64,000 nt of DNA, from assembly GCF_009831655.1 (NCBI RefSeq), contig NZ_WRPA01000003.1:124001-188000 (forward strand), given 5' to 3'. Every line of letters begins with the position of its first letter. Within the stretch, counting starts at the first letter, position 1. Under the pieces are notes generated by a model. That model saw only the letters and a program-made list of their open reading frames with translations, ran no database searches and had not been told where the DNA came from. Source of the DNA: Shewanella insulae. GTDB taxonomy: Bacteria; Pseudomonadota; Gammaproteobacteria; Enterobacterales; Shewanellaceae. Below, in pieces: positions 8,106 to 18,209 of the stretch. Position numbers and translations under genes: made by a program.

Positions 8106-10337
8106 GTGTTAAAGACGCTCAGAGATATTACTCAGGCCGTTGCCGCTGCCGACGATCTTCAATCAGCCCTCTCTTTGCTTGTTAGCCAGACCAAGTCGGC
8201 CATGGAGACCCAGTGCTGCTCTATCTATATCTTAGAGGAGCAAGAGCTGGTGCTATCGGCCACCGATGGACTGGACCCCAGGGCCGTGGGCAGTGTAAAG
8301 ATGCCTCTAAGCCAAGGTCTGGTAGGTCTGGTGGCCGAACGCGAAGAGCCGGTCAACCTAGCCGATGCTCAGCAACACCCCAGATTTAAGCTATTCACCG
8401 AAGTCGACGAGGAAGATTTTCGAGCCTTCCTCGCCGTGCCCATCATCTATCAGAAATTAATCCTAGGCGTGCTGGTGGTGCAGCAGGCCGACGCGCGCCA
8501 GTTCAGTGAGGCCGAGGAGGCCTTCCTGATGACGCTCGCCGCCCAGTTGGCGGTGGCGGTACGCGAGCAGCGTAAGAAGGCCGAGGTCAAATCGGCGCCG
8601 GACAAGTGTGTCTATACCGGTATCTCGGCGGCCGGTGGGGTAGTGATTGCCCATGCCATGGTGCTGGGGGGGGAGATCCCCCTCGAGCAGCAGGGGCGTC
8701 GCACCCAGCAGGTCGATGAGGAGCTGCTGGCCCTGAGTCAGGCGCTGGATGCCTGTCGCAACACCCTAAGTGCCCTGTCCCAGCGCTTCGATGGCGAGAA
8801 TGAGAAAGAGGTGCAATCTATCTTTTCCGCCCTACAGCTGCTGCTGGACGATACCAGCCTGGGCGGGGAATATGTGCGGGAGATCCAGGCGGGCTGGACG
8901 GCTATCTCGGCGGTGAGCCGGGTGTCGCTGCGCTACATAGAACATTTCCTGCAGATGCAAGACCCCTATATGCAAGAGAGAGCGACGGACATTCGCGATC
9001 TGGGCCATAGGGTGTTACGTGAGCTGATCGAGCCGCAGAAGATGCAGCTGGAACTGGATGTGCCTGTGATCCTCGTGACCAAGGAAGCCACTGCTACCAT
9101 GCTCGCCGAGTTTCCCGAGCACAAACTAGTCGGCATAGTCACAGAGCAGGGCGGGGTTAACTCTCACGCGGCGATTCTGGCCCGGGCCTTTGGCGTCCCG
9201 GCGGTAATAGGTGTCGAGGGGATCCTCAATGCCGGTATCGATGGTAAGCAACTGATTCTGAACGCCAATCGCGGACAGGTATTAATCTCGCCCACGCCGA
9301 CCCTGATCGGCGAGTATCGTAGCCTTATCTCGGCGGAGAAGGCGCTGCAGAAACGCTATGCCGAGGAGCTGTCCAAGCCGGCCAAGACACTGGACGAGCG
9401 CAGAATTCATCTCTACCTCAATGCCGGGCTCTTAAGCAGCCTGGCCTCGGAGATTGCCGAGGGGGCCGATGGTGTCGGCCTGTATCGCACCGAGATCCCT
9501 TTCATGTTGCAGACTCGCTTCCCCAGCGAGGCCGAACAGGTTGAGGTTTATCGTCAGGTGTTGGATGCGGCCCTGGGGCGCCCCGTGGTGATGCGTACCC
9601 TGGATGTGGGCGGCGACAAGCCCTTATCCTATCTGCCTATCATAGAGGAGAACCCCTTCCTTGGCTGGCGTGGGGTCCGTCTGACGCTGGATCATCCCGA
9701 GCTTTTTTTGGTTCAGCTTAGGGCCATGCTCAATGCCTCGGGAGAGGGTAAACAGCTGCATATCTTGCTGCCCATGGTCTGCTGTTTAGATGAGATAGAT
9801 CAGGCGATCGTCTACCTGGAGCAGGCCTATCTCGAGGTGAAGCAAGATGTGCATCCAAACCTGAAGCGGCCTCAGATAGGCATAATGCTGGAGGTACCGG
9901 CGCTGCTGTTCCAGCTCGAGGAGGTGGCCAAGCGGGTTGACTTTATCTCCGTGGGCTCGAATGATCTGACGCAATATCTGCTGGCGGTGGACAGGAACAA
10001 CCCTAGAGTCAGCACCCTGTATGACTCCTATCATCCTGGGATATTACGGGCGCTGACTCAGGCGAGGCTGGCGTGTAAGGAATATCAACTGCCTATCAGT
10101 GTGTGTGGAGAGCTGGCCGGTGAACCCATGGGCGTGTTGCTGTTGGTGGCCATGGGCTATACCCAGTTGAGTATGAACCAGGGAAGCCTTGCCAAGATCA
10201 ACTATCTGATCCGTAGGGTGTCCTATCAAGACTTGAGCGAGCTGCTTGCTCAGGCGCTCTCGCTCGCCAATGGCGCCGAGGTGCGGGAGTTGCTGACCCT
10301 TTACCTGAGAGAGAAGGGCTTAGACGAGTTCCTCTAA
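8106..10337 (+). CDS. ptsP: nitrogen-PTS enzyme I (EI-Ntr)
   Basis: This 743-residue protein is the first phosphotransferase of the nitrogen-related PTS, passing phosphate from PEP to NPr (PtsO). A GAF domain occupies about residues 17-150. It is followed by the enzyme I N-terminal domain with the phospho-histidine H354 in GGVNSHAAILARAFGVPAVI, and by a PEP-binding barrel with GLYRTEIPFM, RTLDVGGDK, NPFLGWRG, SVGSNDLTQY and SVCGELAG. All are intact. The start is a GTG preceded by GAGAGG. The gene order rppH-ptsP is conserved with E. coli. The GAF domain is known to sense glutamine in related proteins; that is not tested here. Confidence 0.97.
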   Translation: MLKTLRDITQAVAAADDLQSALSLLVSQTKSAMETQCCSIYILEEQELVLSATDGLDPRAVGSVKMPLSQGLVGLVAEREEPVNLADAQQHPRFKLFTEVDEEDFRAFLAVPIIYQKLILGVLVVQQADARQFSEAEEAFLMTLAAQLAVAVREQRKKAEVKSAPDKCVYTGISAAGGVVIAHAMVLGGEIPLEQQGRRTQQVDEELLALSQALDACRNTLSALSQRFDGENEKEVQSIFSALQLLLDDTSLGGEYVREIQAGWTAISAVSRVSLRYIEHFLQMQDPYMQERATDIRDLGHRVLRELIEPQKMQLELDVPVILVTKEATATMLAEFPEHKLVGIVTEQGGVNSHAAILARAFGVPAVIGVEGILNAGIDGKQLILNANRGQVLISPTPTLIGEYRSLISAEKALQKRYAEELSKPAKTLDERRIHLYLNAGLLSSLASEIAEGADGVGLYRTEIPFMLQTRFPSEAEQVEVYRQVLDAALGRPVVMRTLDVGGDKPLSYLPIIEENPFLGWRGVRLTLDHPELFLVQLRAMLNASGEGKQLHILLPMVCCLDEIDQAIVYLEQAYLEVKQDVHPNLKRPQIGIMLEVPALLFQLEEVAKRVDFISVGSNDLTQYLLAVDRNNPRVSTLYDSYHPGILRALTQARLACKEYQLPISVCGELAGEPMGVLLLVAMGYTQLSMNQGSLAKINYLIRRVSYQDLSELLAQALSLANGAEVRELLTLYLREKGLDEFL

Positions 10338-10424
10338 CTAAGTCTTTAGTCTGTAGCGATGTTTTCAATCTGTGGGTATTTCCATTAAGCTAGTGCCTCC
10401 TTTTGCCACTGCCGTAGAGGTTTC

Positions 10425-11219
10425 ATGTTCACCATAGTTGTCAGTTGTATCGCCCTGGGGGCCTTCATCGGCTTTATGGCGGGCCTGTTAGGCATAGGCG
10501 GTGGCGTGATAGCCGTTCCCGTCTTGCTGTTTCTCCTGCCCATGGCGGGTGTGGTGCCAGAACACCTGACTCATGTGGCCATAGCCACTTCGCTGGCGGC
10601 GATCATATTAACCTCGCTCTCTTCGGCCAGGGCCCATCATGCCCGCGGCAATATTCCCTGGCATCTGTTGACCATCATGTTGCCCGGCTTAATCATAGGC
10701 GCCCTGTCGGCGGGTTTTATCTCGTCGCTGTTTTCTGCAGATCTGCTCAAGCAGGTGTTTGCCGGCTTTGTGGTGCTGATGGCGCTGCAGATGGTGTTTC
10801 CGTTTAAGGCGGCCGAGGGCGAACGTAGTCTCCCGGCGACGCCATTTCTGTTTATCGCCGCTATGCTTATCGCCATCATCGCCGCTTTGATGGGGATAGG
10901 CGGGGGCATCTTATTGATCCCGTTTTTGAGTTGGTGCGGCGTGCAGATGCGCCACGCCATAGGTTTCTCCTCGGTGACCGGCCTGATGATTGCCCTGTTT
11001 GGTAGTCTGAGCTATGTGTTTGCTGGCTGGGCGACACAAGGACTGCCCGAATACACCTTAGGTTATATCTATCTGCCGGCCCTGTTTGGCATCGTCTGTA
11101 CTTCTATGTTGACGGCGCCACTGGGGGCGAAGGCAGCCAGTGTCTGGCCGACGGCAAGACTAAAGAAAATCTTCGCCGTCATGTTATTCTTTACCGGAAT
11201 CAAGTTAGCCCTCACCTAG
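10425..11219 (+). CDS. TauE/SafE family membrane permease
   Basis: This 264-residue protein has about eight hydrophobic helices and the two glycine-rich repeats typical of TauE/SafE permeases: GFMAGLLGIGGGVIAVPVLL near the N-terminus and AALMGIGGGILLIPFL in the middle. The family exports sulfite, sulfoacetate or related anions; the substrate of this member is not known. The ATG at 10425 follows AGAGG. It stands between ptsP and thyA; in E. coli and, to my knowledge, other Shewanella, lgt lies just before thyA, but here the permease is followed directly by a short repeat-rich spacer. Confidence 0.88.
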   Translation: MFTIVVSCIALGAFIGFMAGLLGIGGGVIAVPVLLFLLPMAGVVPEHLTHVAIATSLAAIILTSLSSARAHHARGNIPWHLLTIMLPGLIIGALSAGFISSLFSADLLKQVFAGFVVLMALQMVFPFKAAEGERSLPATPFLFIAAMLIAIIAALMGIGGGILLIPFLSWCGVQMRHAIGFSSVTGLMIALFGSLSYVFAGWATQGLPEYTLGYIYLPALFGIVCTSMLTAPLGAKAASVWPTARLKKIFAVMLFFTGIKLALT

Positions 11220-11308
11220 CGACGGGCTAAATAAAAAATGCGGCTAATAGAAAAATCGGTTAATAGAAAGCGGCGGCTAAGGCCTGACTAATACTCGACT
11301 TAGGCCCG

Positions 11309-11346
11309 ACTAGGGCAGGGCACTAGGGCAGGGCACTAGGGCGGGC
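11309..11346 (+). repeat. short tandem repeat upstream of thyA
   Basis: ACTAGGGCAGGGC occurs twice in tandem (11309-11321, 11322-11334), followed by a 12-base variant (11335-11346). The preceding bases also hold loose repeats of CGGCTAATAGAAAA. The spacer between the permease and thyA (11220-11375) is only 156 bases and lies where lgt is usually found. Confidence 0.8.
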
Positions 11347-11375
11347 ATCCAAGCAAAAATGATAAGTAGGAAAAG

Positions 11376-12227
11376 ATGAAACAGTATTTGGCATTATGTG
11401 AACGAATCATCAATGAGGGCGTCTGGGTTGAAAATGAGCGCACGGGAAAGCGCTGTTTAACCGTGATCAATGCCGATCTGGAATACGATGTGGCCGCAAA
11501 CGAGTTTCCCTTAATCACCACCCGCAAGAGTTTCTGGAAGGGCGCTATTGCCGAGCTGCTGGGTTACCTCAGGGGCTATGATAATGCCGCCGATTTTCGA
11601 AAGTTGGGTGCCAAGACCTGGGATGCCAACGCTAACGAGAACAGCGTCTGGTTAAATAACCCCCATCGTAAGGGCCATGACGATATGGGCCGGGTCTACG
11701 GGGTGCAGGGCAGAGCCTGGGCTAAGCCGGATGGTGGCACTGTGGACCAGTTGAGAAAGATCATCGACAATCTCTCTAAAGGGGTCGATGATCGCGGCGA
11801 AATCCTAAGTTTTTATAATCCCGGCGAGTTTCACATGGGCTGTCTACGTCCCTGTATGCATACCCATAACTTCTCACTGCTAGGCGATACCTTATACCTC
11901 AACAGTTTTCAGCGTTCATGCGACGTGCCCCTCGGGCTTAACTTTAATCAGGTACAGGTGTTTGCCCTATTGGCGATCGTGGCGCAGATCACAGGTCACA
12001 AACCGGGTAAGGCCTATCATAAGATAGTCAATGCGCACATCTATGAAGACCAGCTCCCCCTGATGCAGGATGTACAGCTTAAGCGCGAGCCATTCCCTTC
12101 CCCTAAGCTAAGCATCAATCCAGACATTAAGTCGCTGGAAGATCTCGAAACCTGGGTCACCATGGATGATTTCGAGGTGACAGGCTATCAGCATCATGAA
12201 GCGATTCAGTATCCCTTCTCCGTTTAA
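11376..12227 (+). CDS. thyA: thymidylate synthase ThyA
   Basis: This 283-residue protein methylates dUMP to dTMP with methylenetetrahydrofolate. It has [18 protein letters not shown] near the N-terminus, the catalytic cysteine C160 in [10 protein letters not shown], the substrate-binding run [14 protein letters not shown], and AHIYEDQL near the end. The variation around the catalytic Cys (RPCMHTHNF where E. coli has APCHAFFQF) is typical of the longer 283-residue ThyA of Vibrio and Shewanella. The ATG at 11376 follows TAGGAAAAG. No clear terminator follows it. Confidence 0.95.
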   Translation: MKQYLALCERIINEGVWVENERTGKRCLTVINADLEYDVAANEFPLITTRKSFWKGAIAELLGYLRGYDNAADFRKLGAKTWDANANENSVWLNNPHRKGHDDMGRVYGVQGRAWAKPDGGTVDQLRKIIDNLSKGVDDRGEILSFYNPGEFHMGCLRPCMHTHNFSLLGDTLYLNSFQRSCDVPLGLNFNQVQVFALLAIVAQITGHKPGKAYHKIVNAHIYEDQLPLMQDVQLKREPFPSPKLSINPDIKSLEDLETWVTMDDFEVTGYQHHEAIQYPFSV

Positions 12228-12343
12228 GGGTCAGCCTTAAGACTGAGGAATTTCTGAGGTAAGGTGCGTCGGCTCATCGAGGAGTCGTCGTACTTTATTA
12301 ATTTATTCTGCATAAAAAATCTTCATTCCATTTAAAACTCTCC

Positions 12344-12359
12344 TGTGACCCCCGTCACA
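12344..12359. promoter_or_regulatory. perfect CRP half-sites (TGTGA-N6-TCACA) upstream of nhaA
   Basis: TGTGACCCCCGTCACA has both consensus pentamers with the exact six-base gap. It lies in the 305-base gap between thyA and nhaA, about 180 bases before the nhaA start. No ORF occupies this gap. CRP control of nhaA is inferred. Confidence 0.6.
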
Positions 12360-12532
12360 CATGGTTTTCAAAGGCCATGCCCGCCGGTAAGTTGCATGCT
12401 ATTGATTAGTCCCTTGTGACTGACTACACTTAATACCTCGGAATTACCGATGTTTAATGCCGATGCAAACGATTATTCAGCTAGGTTGCATTCCGCTAGA
12501 CTCGATACATTAAGTGTTTTTGGAGTTTATAT

Positions 12533-13708
12533 ATGGAAAAGGCGATTAGAAATTTTCTGAGCCAGGAATCGGCCGGGGGCATCTTATTGATGGCCGCCGT
12601 CATCTTGGCGATGATCATGGCGAACTCACCGCTGTCAGGTCTGTATCAAGGCTTCTTGCATACTGAGATGCAGGTGCGCGTGGGCAGCCTGGATATCGAT
12701 AAGACACTGATCCACTGGATTAACGACGGCCTGATGGCCCTGTTCTTCATGTTGATCGGCCTCGAAGTGAAGCGCGAGCTGCTCGAAGGCGCCTTATCGA
12801 GCCGCGAGCAGGCATCTTTGCCGACCTTCGCCGCCATTGGTGGCATGATCTTTCCGGCGGCGATCTACCTGATCTTTAACTATGCCGACCCTATTACTCA
12901 GGTGGGCTGGGCTATTCCTGCCGCCACAGATATCGCCTTCGCACTCGGTATCATGGCATTGCTGGGTAGCCGGGTGCCGGTGGCACTCAAGGTCTTCCTG
13001 CTGGCGCTGGCCATCATAGATGACCTGGGCGTGGTAGTGATCATCGCCATGTTCTATAGCACAGATCTGTCTGCGGTCAGCCTGGTCGTCGCGGCACTGG
13101 CGATAGTGATCCTGGTCGGCCTGAATCGCAAGGGCGTGACGGCGTTAGCCCCCTATGGTGTGGTGGGGCTCATCCTCTGGATCGCCGTGCTGAAATCTGG
13201 GGTGCACGCGACCCTGGCCGGTGTGATCATCGCCTTCTGTATTCCGCTGAGGGCCAAAGACGGCAGCTCACCTTCGGAGCACCTGGAACACAGCCTGCAT
13301 CCATGGAGCACCTTCGTCATCCTGCCTATCTTTGCCTTTGCCAATGCGGGTGTGGATCTGTCGGGCATGAGCCTGGGGGATCTCTTCTCACCTGTTCCTG
13401 TGGGTATTGCCCTTGGCCTACTGTTGGGTAAGCCGCTTGGGGTGCTGCTGTTTAGCTTTGTTGCGGTCAAGCTTAAGCTGGCGGCCCTGCCCGAGGGCAT
13501 GGGCTGGCGACATATCGCTCCAGTAGCCGTGATGTGTGGTATCGGCTTTACCATGTCTATGTTCATCTCGTCTCTAGCCTTTATCGGCGATGGCGAGGCC
13601 TACGGCGATCTGGCGAGGCTTGGCATTCTGACGGGGTCAATCTTGTCGGCTGTGATAGGTTATTTTTGGTTATCTAAGGTGCTTCCAGAGAAAGGAGAAA
13701 AATCATGA
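12533..13708 (+). CDS. nhaA: Na+/H+ antiporter NhaA
   Basis: This 391-residue inner-membrane protein exchanges sodium for protons in alkaline or salty conditions. Its roughly twelve helices include the transport-site aspartates D163 and D164 in [15 protein letters not shown] and D133 in [16 protein letters not shown], the same numbers as E. coli NhaA. The length matches the family. The start is the ATG at 12533, with TTGGAG upstream. The next gene overlaps its stop (ATGA), and its regulator nhaR follows, giving an nhaA-small gene-nhaR cluster suited to a marine cell. Confidence 0.97.
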   Translation: MEKAIRNFLSQESAGGILLMAAVILAMIMANSPLSGLYQGFLHTEMQVRVGSLDIDKTLIHWINDGLMALFFMLIGLEVKRELLEGALSSREQASLPTFAAIGGMIFPAAIYLIFNYADPITQVGWAIPAATDIAFALGIMALLGSRVPVALKVFLLALAIIDDLGVVVIIAMFYSTDLSAVSLVVAALAIVILVGLNRKGVTALAPYGVVGLILWIAVLKSGVHATLAGVIIAFCIPLRAKDGSSPSEHLEHSLHPWSTFVILPIFAFANAGVDLSGMSLGDLFSPVPVGIALGLLLGKPLGVLLFSFVAVKLKLAALPEGMGWRHIAPVAVMCGIGFTMSMFISSLAFIGDGEAYGDLARLGILTGSILSAVIGYFWLSKVLPEKGEKS

Positions 13709-14088
13709 AAAAACTCGTCGTGACACTCATGCTTTCATTCGGTTTGACAGGGGGCGCATATGCGAGCCAGCTAGAGGCGTGCGATAAGGATGTCAACAGC
13801 GTCGCCTGTCAGCATTACCTCGAGGGCGTGGTCGATGGTGCCCTCATGTTTAAGCCCAAGTCTATGGGGAAGCGTGTAGAGAGCAATGGTTATGAGTCTC
13901 GTGCGCTCAAGTATCGTAGCGGTAAGCGCTTCGAACAGGCCAACCGAACCTACTGTGAGGGACGCCTACCCGACCGAGATAACCTGGTTCAAGGGCTGTC
14001 TGAGGCCGTCGAGGCCGGTAAGGTAGATTCGATAGATGCGTTGAGCGAAGTCATCTATAGCATGATGGATTGTCAGCGTCTTAAATAG
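13705..14088 (+). CDS. small exported protein coupled to nhaA
   Basis: This 127-residue protein has a signal peptide (about residues 1-20, [20 protein letters not shown]) and a mature part with four cysteines (C26, C35, C84, C123), which could form two disulfides in the periplasm. The pattern C-x3[10 protein letters not shown] with later YC and a C-terminal Cys faintly recalls the Rap1a/Tai-like fold, but I would not assign function on that. Its ATG overlaps the nhaA stop, so translation is probably coupled, and nhaR follows. It may support NhaA or salt stress; this is inference from position only. Confidence 0.8.
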   Translation: MKKLVVTLMLSFGLTGGAYASQLEACDKDVNSVACQHYLEGVVDGALMFKPKSMGKRVESNGYESRALKYRSGKRFEQANRTYCEGRLPDRDNLVQGLSEAVEAGKVDSIDALSEVIYSMMDCQRLK

Positions 14089-14109
14089 TCGGGAGAGCCG
14101 CGGATCTTT

Positions 14110-15018
14110 ATGTCGCATCTGAACTACAACCATCTCTATTATTTCTGGATGGTGCATAAGAAAGGCTCGGTGGCTAAGGCCGCCGAAACCTTGTGTCTGA
14201 CGCCGCAGACGGTGACCGGACAGATCCGCGTATTGGAGCAGCGTCTCGACGGCACCCTGTTTAAGCGGGTAGGGCGCAATCTGGAGCCTACCGAGCTGGG
14301 CGAGTTGGTCTTTCGCTACGCCGATAAGATGTTCAGCCTGAGCTATGAAATGTTGGATATCCTTAACTATCAAAAGGATAACAATATACTGTTCGAAGTG
14401 GGCATCGCGGATGCCCTCTCCAAGGCGCTGGCCAGCCGGGTGCTGCTCTCCGTGGTGCCTAGCGACGGCTCCATGCATCTCGCCTGCTACGAGGCGACCC
14501 ACGAGAGCCTGATGGAGCGCCTCAGGGCCCATAAGCTGGACATGATCTTGTCCGACTGCGCCGGTGAGTCGCTTAAGTATCCGGAGATCCTGTCGAAGAA
14601 ACTCGGCGAGTGTGGCGTGGCGTTTTTCTCATCCAGTACCTACGAAAAGCCCTTTCCAGCCTGTCTGGAGGAGGGCAAGTTGCTGATCCCGGGTAAGCGC
14701 ACCTCGCTCGGCCAGCAGCTGCATCACTGGTTCGACGAGAATGGTTTGGATGTCACCATACTCGGCGAGTTCGACGATGCGGCCATGATGAAGGCGTTTG
14801 GCTTCTTCAAGCAGGGAATCTTCGTGGCGCCCTCTATCTATAAGCAGGATATTCTTGCTCACGATATGCAGCTGCTGGGCGAGACGAACGATATCAAGGA
14901 GGTCTATCACGTGATGTTTGCAGAGCGGATGATCCAGCATCCGGCAGTCAAGTCGTTGCTGGAGACCGACTTTAGCGATCTCTTCTCGGGCAAGGATCTC
15001 GAGGTGGAGCGGCTATAA
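14110..15018 (+). CDS. nhaR: LysR-type activator NhaR
   Basis: This 302-residue regulator activates nhaA in response to sodium in E. coli. The N-terminus [20 protein letters not shown] and the helix-turn-helix ([20 protein letters not shown]) are close to E. coli NhaR; so are [46 protein letters not shown] and [12 protein letters not shown] further on. It lies 21 bases after the small exported protein, so probably in the same operon as nhaA. Confidence 0.96.
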   Translation: MSHLNYNHLYYFWMVHKKGSVAKAAETLCLTPQTVTGQIRVLEQRLDGTLFKRVGRNLEPTELGELVFRYADKMFSLSYEMLDILNYQKDNNILFEVGIADALSKALASRVLLSVVPSDGSMHLACYEATHESLMERLRAHKLDMILSDCAGESLKYPEILSKKLGECGVAFFSSSTYEKPFPACLEEGKLLIPGKRTSLGQQLHHWFDENGLDVTILGEFDDAAMMKAFGFFKQGIFVAPSIYKQDILAHDMQLLGETNDIKEVYHVMFAERMIQHPAVKSLLETDFSDLFSGKDLEVERL

Positions 15019-15082
15019 AACGGTGTGAAGCCGACGGCCTAACTGGTACACTATCGCCAATCGAAAATAAGGGAGTAGTTGT

Positions 15083-15334
15083 GTGTCAGAGCCAATGAAC
15101 ATAGCCAGAGTAAGATGGGCGTGCCGACGGGGCATGTTAGAGCTTGATGTATTGTTTCAACCCTTTGTTGAGACTCAATATGAACAGCTGTCTTTTGACG
15201 ATAAGGCGGTTTTTGTTCGTCTGTTAGAGTGTGAAGACCCCGAGTTGTTTGCCTGGTTTATGGGCCATGAGGCCTGTCCAGATCCACAGCTTGCCGACAT
15301 GGTGGTCAAGGTCCGTGGTCGGGCGGCGCCATAA
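15083..15334 (+). CDS. sdhE: FAD assembly factor SdhE
   Basis: This 83-residue protein is of the SdhE/YgfY family, which helps attach FAD to succinate dehydrogenase and fumarate reductase. The hallmark RRGMLELD (RGxxELD) is present near residues 15-22, with ELFAWFMGHE later as usual. The GTG at 15083 follows AGGGAG; an ATG twelve bases on is an alternative. ygfX overlaps its 3' end, the common sdhE-ygfX pair of gammaproteobacteria. Confidence 0.93.
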   Translation: MSEPMNIARVRWACRRGMLELDVLFQPFVETQYEQLSFDDKAVFVRLLECEDPELFAWFMGHEACPDPQLADMVVKVRGRAAP

Positions 15335-15770
15335 CTTTTACCTGACAGCCTCCTTTGACCAGCGGCTCTCGCTGGTCTGTTTCGCGGCCGTGTGCCTAGC
15401 TAGTTTCCTGGTCTGGCCGCCGATTGTTTCCCTCTGGTTTCTCATCTTCAAATATGGCCTCTTGCTGACGACAATCGGTTTCTTTCTCTATCAGTTTGTT
15501 GTGCTAAGAAGCTGGTCTTTTGCCTTCTGGCTGGATGAGTCGGGCAAGATAGGTCTTATCCAAGACATGCTCGACACTCAAAATCATCAGTTGCATGTTG
15601 CGGAGCCTGACGAGCAATGCCTTAGCTATCGCCGGGTTTGGGTGAGTCCCTTGGTGGTGCTCTTCTGGTTGTATGAGGGGGAGCAGAAACGTCTGGCTAT
15701 CTTATGGCGGGATATGTTCGACGACACAGGTTATCGCCACCTGTGTCGTCTGCTGCTGAGATTTGGCTAA
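15315..15770 (+). CDS. ygfX: YgfX/CptA-like membrane protein
   Basis: This protein of about 151 residues has two adjacent membrane helices near its N-terminus (around residues 18-60) and a soluble C-terminal part ending RHLCRLLLRFG. E. coli YgfX is the partner gene of sdhE, described as affecting cell-division proteins and flavinylation. The frame is open from 15231, but that early part reads sdhE codons in another frame; I prefer the GTG at 15315, with AAGG just ahead, which overlaps the last 20 bases of sdhE. It converges on nadB with ten bases between stops. Confidence 0.78.
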   Translation: MVGRRHNFYLTASFDQRLSLVCFAAVCLASFLVWPPIVSLWFLIFKYGLLLTTIGFFLYQFVVLRSWSFAFWLDESGKIGLIQDMLDTQNHQLHVAEPDEQCLSYRRVWVSPLVVLFWLYEGEQKRLAILWRDMFDDTGYRHLCRLLLRFG

Positions 15771-15780
15771 TACCCCTAAC

Positions 15781-17394
15781 TTATTGCTCGGGATGCAATA
15801 TGGTCGGTAGCGGGTTATTGCTCTTGTTGGGATGGTCGATATTGTAATGCAGGCCTCTGCTTTCCTTACGCTCCATGGCACAGCGGATGATCAGCTCGGC
15901 AACCTGTACCAGGTTACGCAGCTCGAGTAAGTTGTTACTCACCCGGAAGTTACTATAGTACTCCTGGATCTCCTGCTGCAGCATGGCGCAGCGGCGCAGG
16001 GCACGCTCGAGTCGCTTATCCGAGCGCACGATCCCCACATAGTCCCACATGAACAGGCGCAGCTCATGCCAGTTATGGGCGATCACTACCTCTTCATCCG
16101 AGTTGGAGACCTTACTCTCATCCCAGTCGGGTAGCGTGCCCGGCATAGGGATCTTGACCAGCTGGCTCTCGATATCCTCGGCCGCCGCGCGGGCAAACAC
16201 TAGGCACTCCAGCAGCGAATTGCTGGCCAGACGGTTGGCGCCATGCAGACCAGTATAGGCCACTTCACCTATGGCATAGAGGCCGTTGAGATCTGTCTGA
16301 CCATGAAGGTCTGTCATCACGCCGCCGCAGGTGTAGTGAGCCGCGGGTACCACAGGAATTGCATCCTTAGTGATGTCTATCCCCAGCTCCAGGCAGCGTT
16401 TATAGATAGTCGGGAAATGCTTAATCACAAAGTCTGCGGGTTTATGTGTGATATCCAGATAGACACAGTCGACCCCGAGGCGCTTCATCTCGTAATCTAT
16501 GGCGCGAGCCACGATATCGCGGGGCGCTAGTTCGCCACGTTCGTCGAAGTCTGGCATGAAGCGGCTACCATCGGGACGCTTAAGATAGGCGCCTTCGCCG
16601 CGCAGGGCCTCGGTCAACAAAAAGTTGCGGGCGTCGGCGTGGTAGAGACAGGTGGGGTGGAACTGATTGAACTCCATGTTGGCCACCCGGCAGCCCGAGC
16701 GCCATGCCATGGCGATACCATCGCCCGAGGCGATATCAGGGTTCGAGGTATATTGGTACACCTTAGAGCTGCCACCTGTGGCCAGGGCAACGAAGCGAGC
16801 CTTAACGGTTTCGACATGCTCTTCGTCACGGTTCCATACATAGGCGCCGAGGACGCGGTTGCCGGGACGCTTAAGTTTGCGTGTGGTAATAAGGTCGATG
16901 GCGTTATATCGCTCAAGCACCTTAATATTGGGGTGGTTCTGGGCGCGCTCCTGAAGGGTCACCTGCACCTCTTTGCCCGTGGCATCGGCCGCGTGCAAGA
17001 TGCGTCTGTGGCTGTGGCCACCTTCGCGGGTCAGGTGGTAGGGGGCATTGCTCTCGTCACCATCGGCGGTTTCTTCTTTGTCGAAGGCGACGCCGCAGTG
17101 AATCAACCACTCCATGGCGCTCTTGGCGTTTTCGGCGGTAAAGGTCACAACTTCTTCATCGCATAACCCGGCGCCGGCGATCAAGGTATCGGCAACATGA
17201 GATTCGATGGTATCCTCTTCATCGAATACTGACGCGATACCGCCCTGGGCGTAGTAGGTTGATCCTTCGCTGAGTGGGCCCTTGGAGAGTAAGATTACGT
17301 TTGATTTTTCAGCCAGATGTAGCGCTAAAGTCAGACCAGCAGCCCCGCTGCCGATAACCAAAACGTCAGATTGATGTTCAACTACTTGTTTCAT
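15781..17394 (-). CDS. nadB: L-aspartate oxidase NadB
   Basis: This 537-residue flavoprotein oxidises aspartate to iminoaspartate, the first step of NAD synthesis (with NadA). The FAD site [17 protein letters not shown] is at residues 13-29. Also present are [27 protein letters not shown] residues (reading [12 protein letters not shown]), [26 protein letters not shown] and [15 protein letters not shown]. Length and motifs are standard. It is divergent from rpoE with about 200 bases between, an arrangement also found in E. coli. Confidence 0.97.
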   Translation of the reverse strand: MKQVVEHQSDVLVIGSGAAGLTLALHLAEKSNVILLSKGPLSEGSTYYAQGGIASVFDEEDTIESHVADTLIAGAGLCDEEVVTFTAENAKSAMEWLIHCGVAFDKEETADGDESNAPYHLTREGGHSHRRILHAADATGKEVQVTLQERAQNHPNIKVLERYNAIDLITTRKLKRPGNRVLGAYVWNRDEEHVETVKARFVALATGGSSKVYQYTSNPDIASGDGIAMAWRSGCRVANMEFNQFHPTCLYHADARNFLLTEALRGEGAYLKRPDGSRFMPDFDERGELAPRDIVARAIDYEMKRLGVDCVYLDITHKPADFVIKHFPTIYKRCLELGIDITKDAIPVVPAAHYTCGGVMTDLHGQTDLNGLYAIGEVAYTGLHGANRLASNSLLECLVFARAAAEDIESQLVKIPMPGTLPDWDESKVSNSDEEVVIAHNWHELRLFMWDYVGIVRSDKRLERALRRCAMLQQEIQEYYSNFRVSNNLLELRNLVQVAELIIRCAMERKESRGLHYNIDHPNKSNNPLPTILHPEQ

Positions 17395-17501
17395 CAGGTA
17401 TCATGGTAAGTTATGCGAGTATTGTCTATGGTAAACCAAGACGCCATTTATGGATACTGATCTCGCCGTAGAAAATAAATGTGGATATCGCAATTTTTTT
17501 A

Positions 17502-17527
17502 GAACTTTTTCGATGTGGGCTAGTCTA
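17502..17527 (+). promoter_or_regulatory. sigma-E-type promoter of rpoE
   Basis: GAACTT (17502-17507) and TCTA (17524-17527, in GTCTA) are separated by 16 bases. This matches the sigma-E promoter form GAACTT-N16-TCTRA and lies 66 bases before the rpoE start, so autoregulation is expected as in E. coli. Confidence 0.82.
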
Positions 17528-17592
17528 CATATGTGAATATGATTCGAGCGACTGAGAAATCAGCATTTTAGATTTAGGAGTAGTCGGCTCGG

Positions 17593-18171
17593 ATGAGTGG
17601 ACAGATAAGTGATCAACAACTCGTTGAGCGAGTGCAACAAGGAGATAAAAACGCTTTTAACCTGCTGGTACATAAATACCAGAGCAAAGTGATTAATCTG
17701 ATTGCCCGTTATGTGCGTAATCAGGCCGACGTGGCAGATGTGGCACAGGAAGCCTTTATCAAAGCTTATCGTGCGTTGCCTAACTTTAGGGGTGAGAGTG
17801 CGTTTTATACTTGGTTGTATCGCATCGCGGTCAATACTGCGAAAAATCATTTAGTGGCACAGGGTAGGCGAGCGCCTGCCAACGATGTCGATGCGGAAGA
17901 AGCCGAATATTATGACGGCAGCGATGCGCTAAAGGAGTTTGCCTCCCCCGAGCGTCTCATGCTGTCAGATGAGATTCAGAAGGTCGTCTTCGATACGCTC
18001 GATACCTTGCCGGAAGAATTGAAGATGGCCATCTCTTTGCGAGAGCTAGATGGCATGAGTTATGAAGAGATTGCCAATGTGATGGAGTGCCCTGTGGGCA
18101 CAGTGCGTTCACGTATCTTTAGGGCACGTGAAGCCATCGATAAGAAGTTGCAGCCATTGCTGGAACGATGA
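17593..18171 (+). CDS. rpoE: envelope-stress sigma factor sigma-E
   Basis: This 192-residue ECF sigma factor has region 2 (VHKYQSKVINLIARYVRN, DVAQEAFIKAYRAL, FYTWLYRIAVNTAKN) and region 4 (LDTLPEELKMAISLRELDG, MSYEEIANVMECPVGTVRSR). It is almost colinear with E. coli RpoE. It directs transcription of outer-membrane quality-control genes when released from RseA. The operon rpoE-rseA-rseB-rseC follows. A sigma-E promoter precedes it. Confidence 0.98.
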   Translation: MSGQISDQQLVERVQQGDKNAFNLLVHKYQSKVINLIARYVRNQADVADVAQEAFIKAYRALPNFRGESAFYTWLYRIAVNTAKNHLVAQGRRAPANDVDAEEAEYYDGSDALKEFASPERLMLSDEIQKVVFDTLDTLPEELKMAISLRELDGMSYEEIANVMECPVGTVRSRIFRAREAIDKKLQPLLER

Positions 18172-18209
18172 AGCATTTTATTCGATACACTAAATTTAAT
18201 GGGTGATAA

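Noticed and set aside
13966..14532. 188-codon minus-strand ORF across the nhaR start
   Set aside because: Antisense shadow of two well-supported genes.
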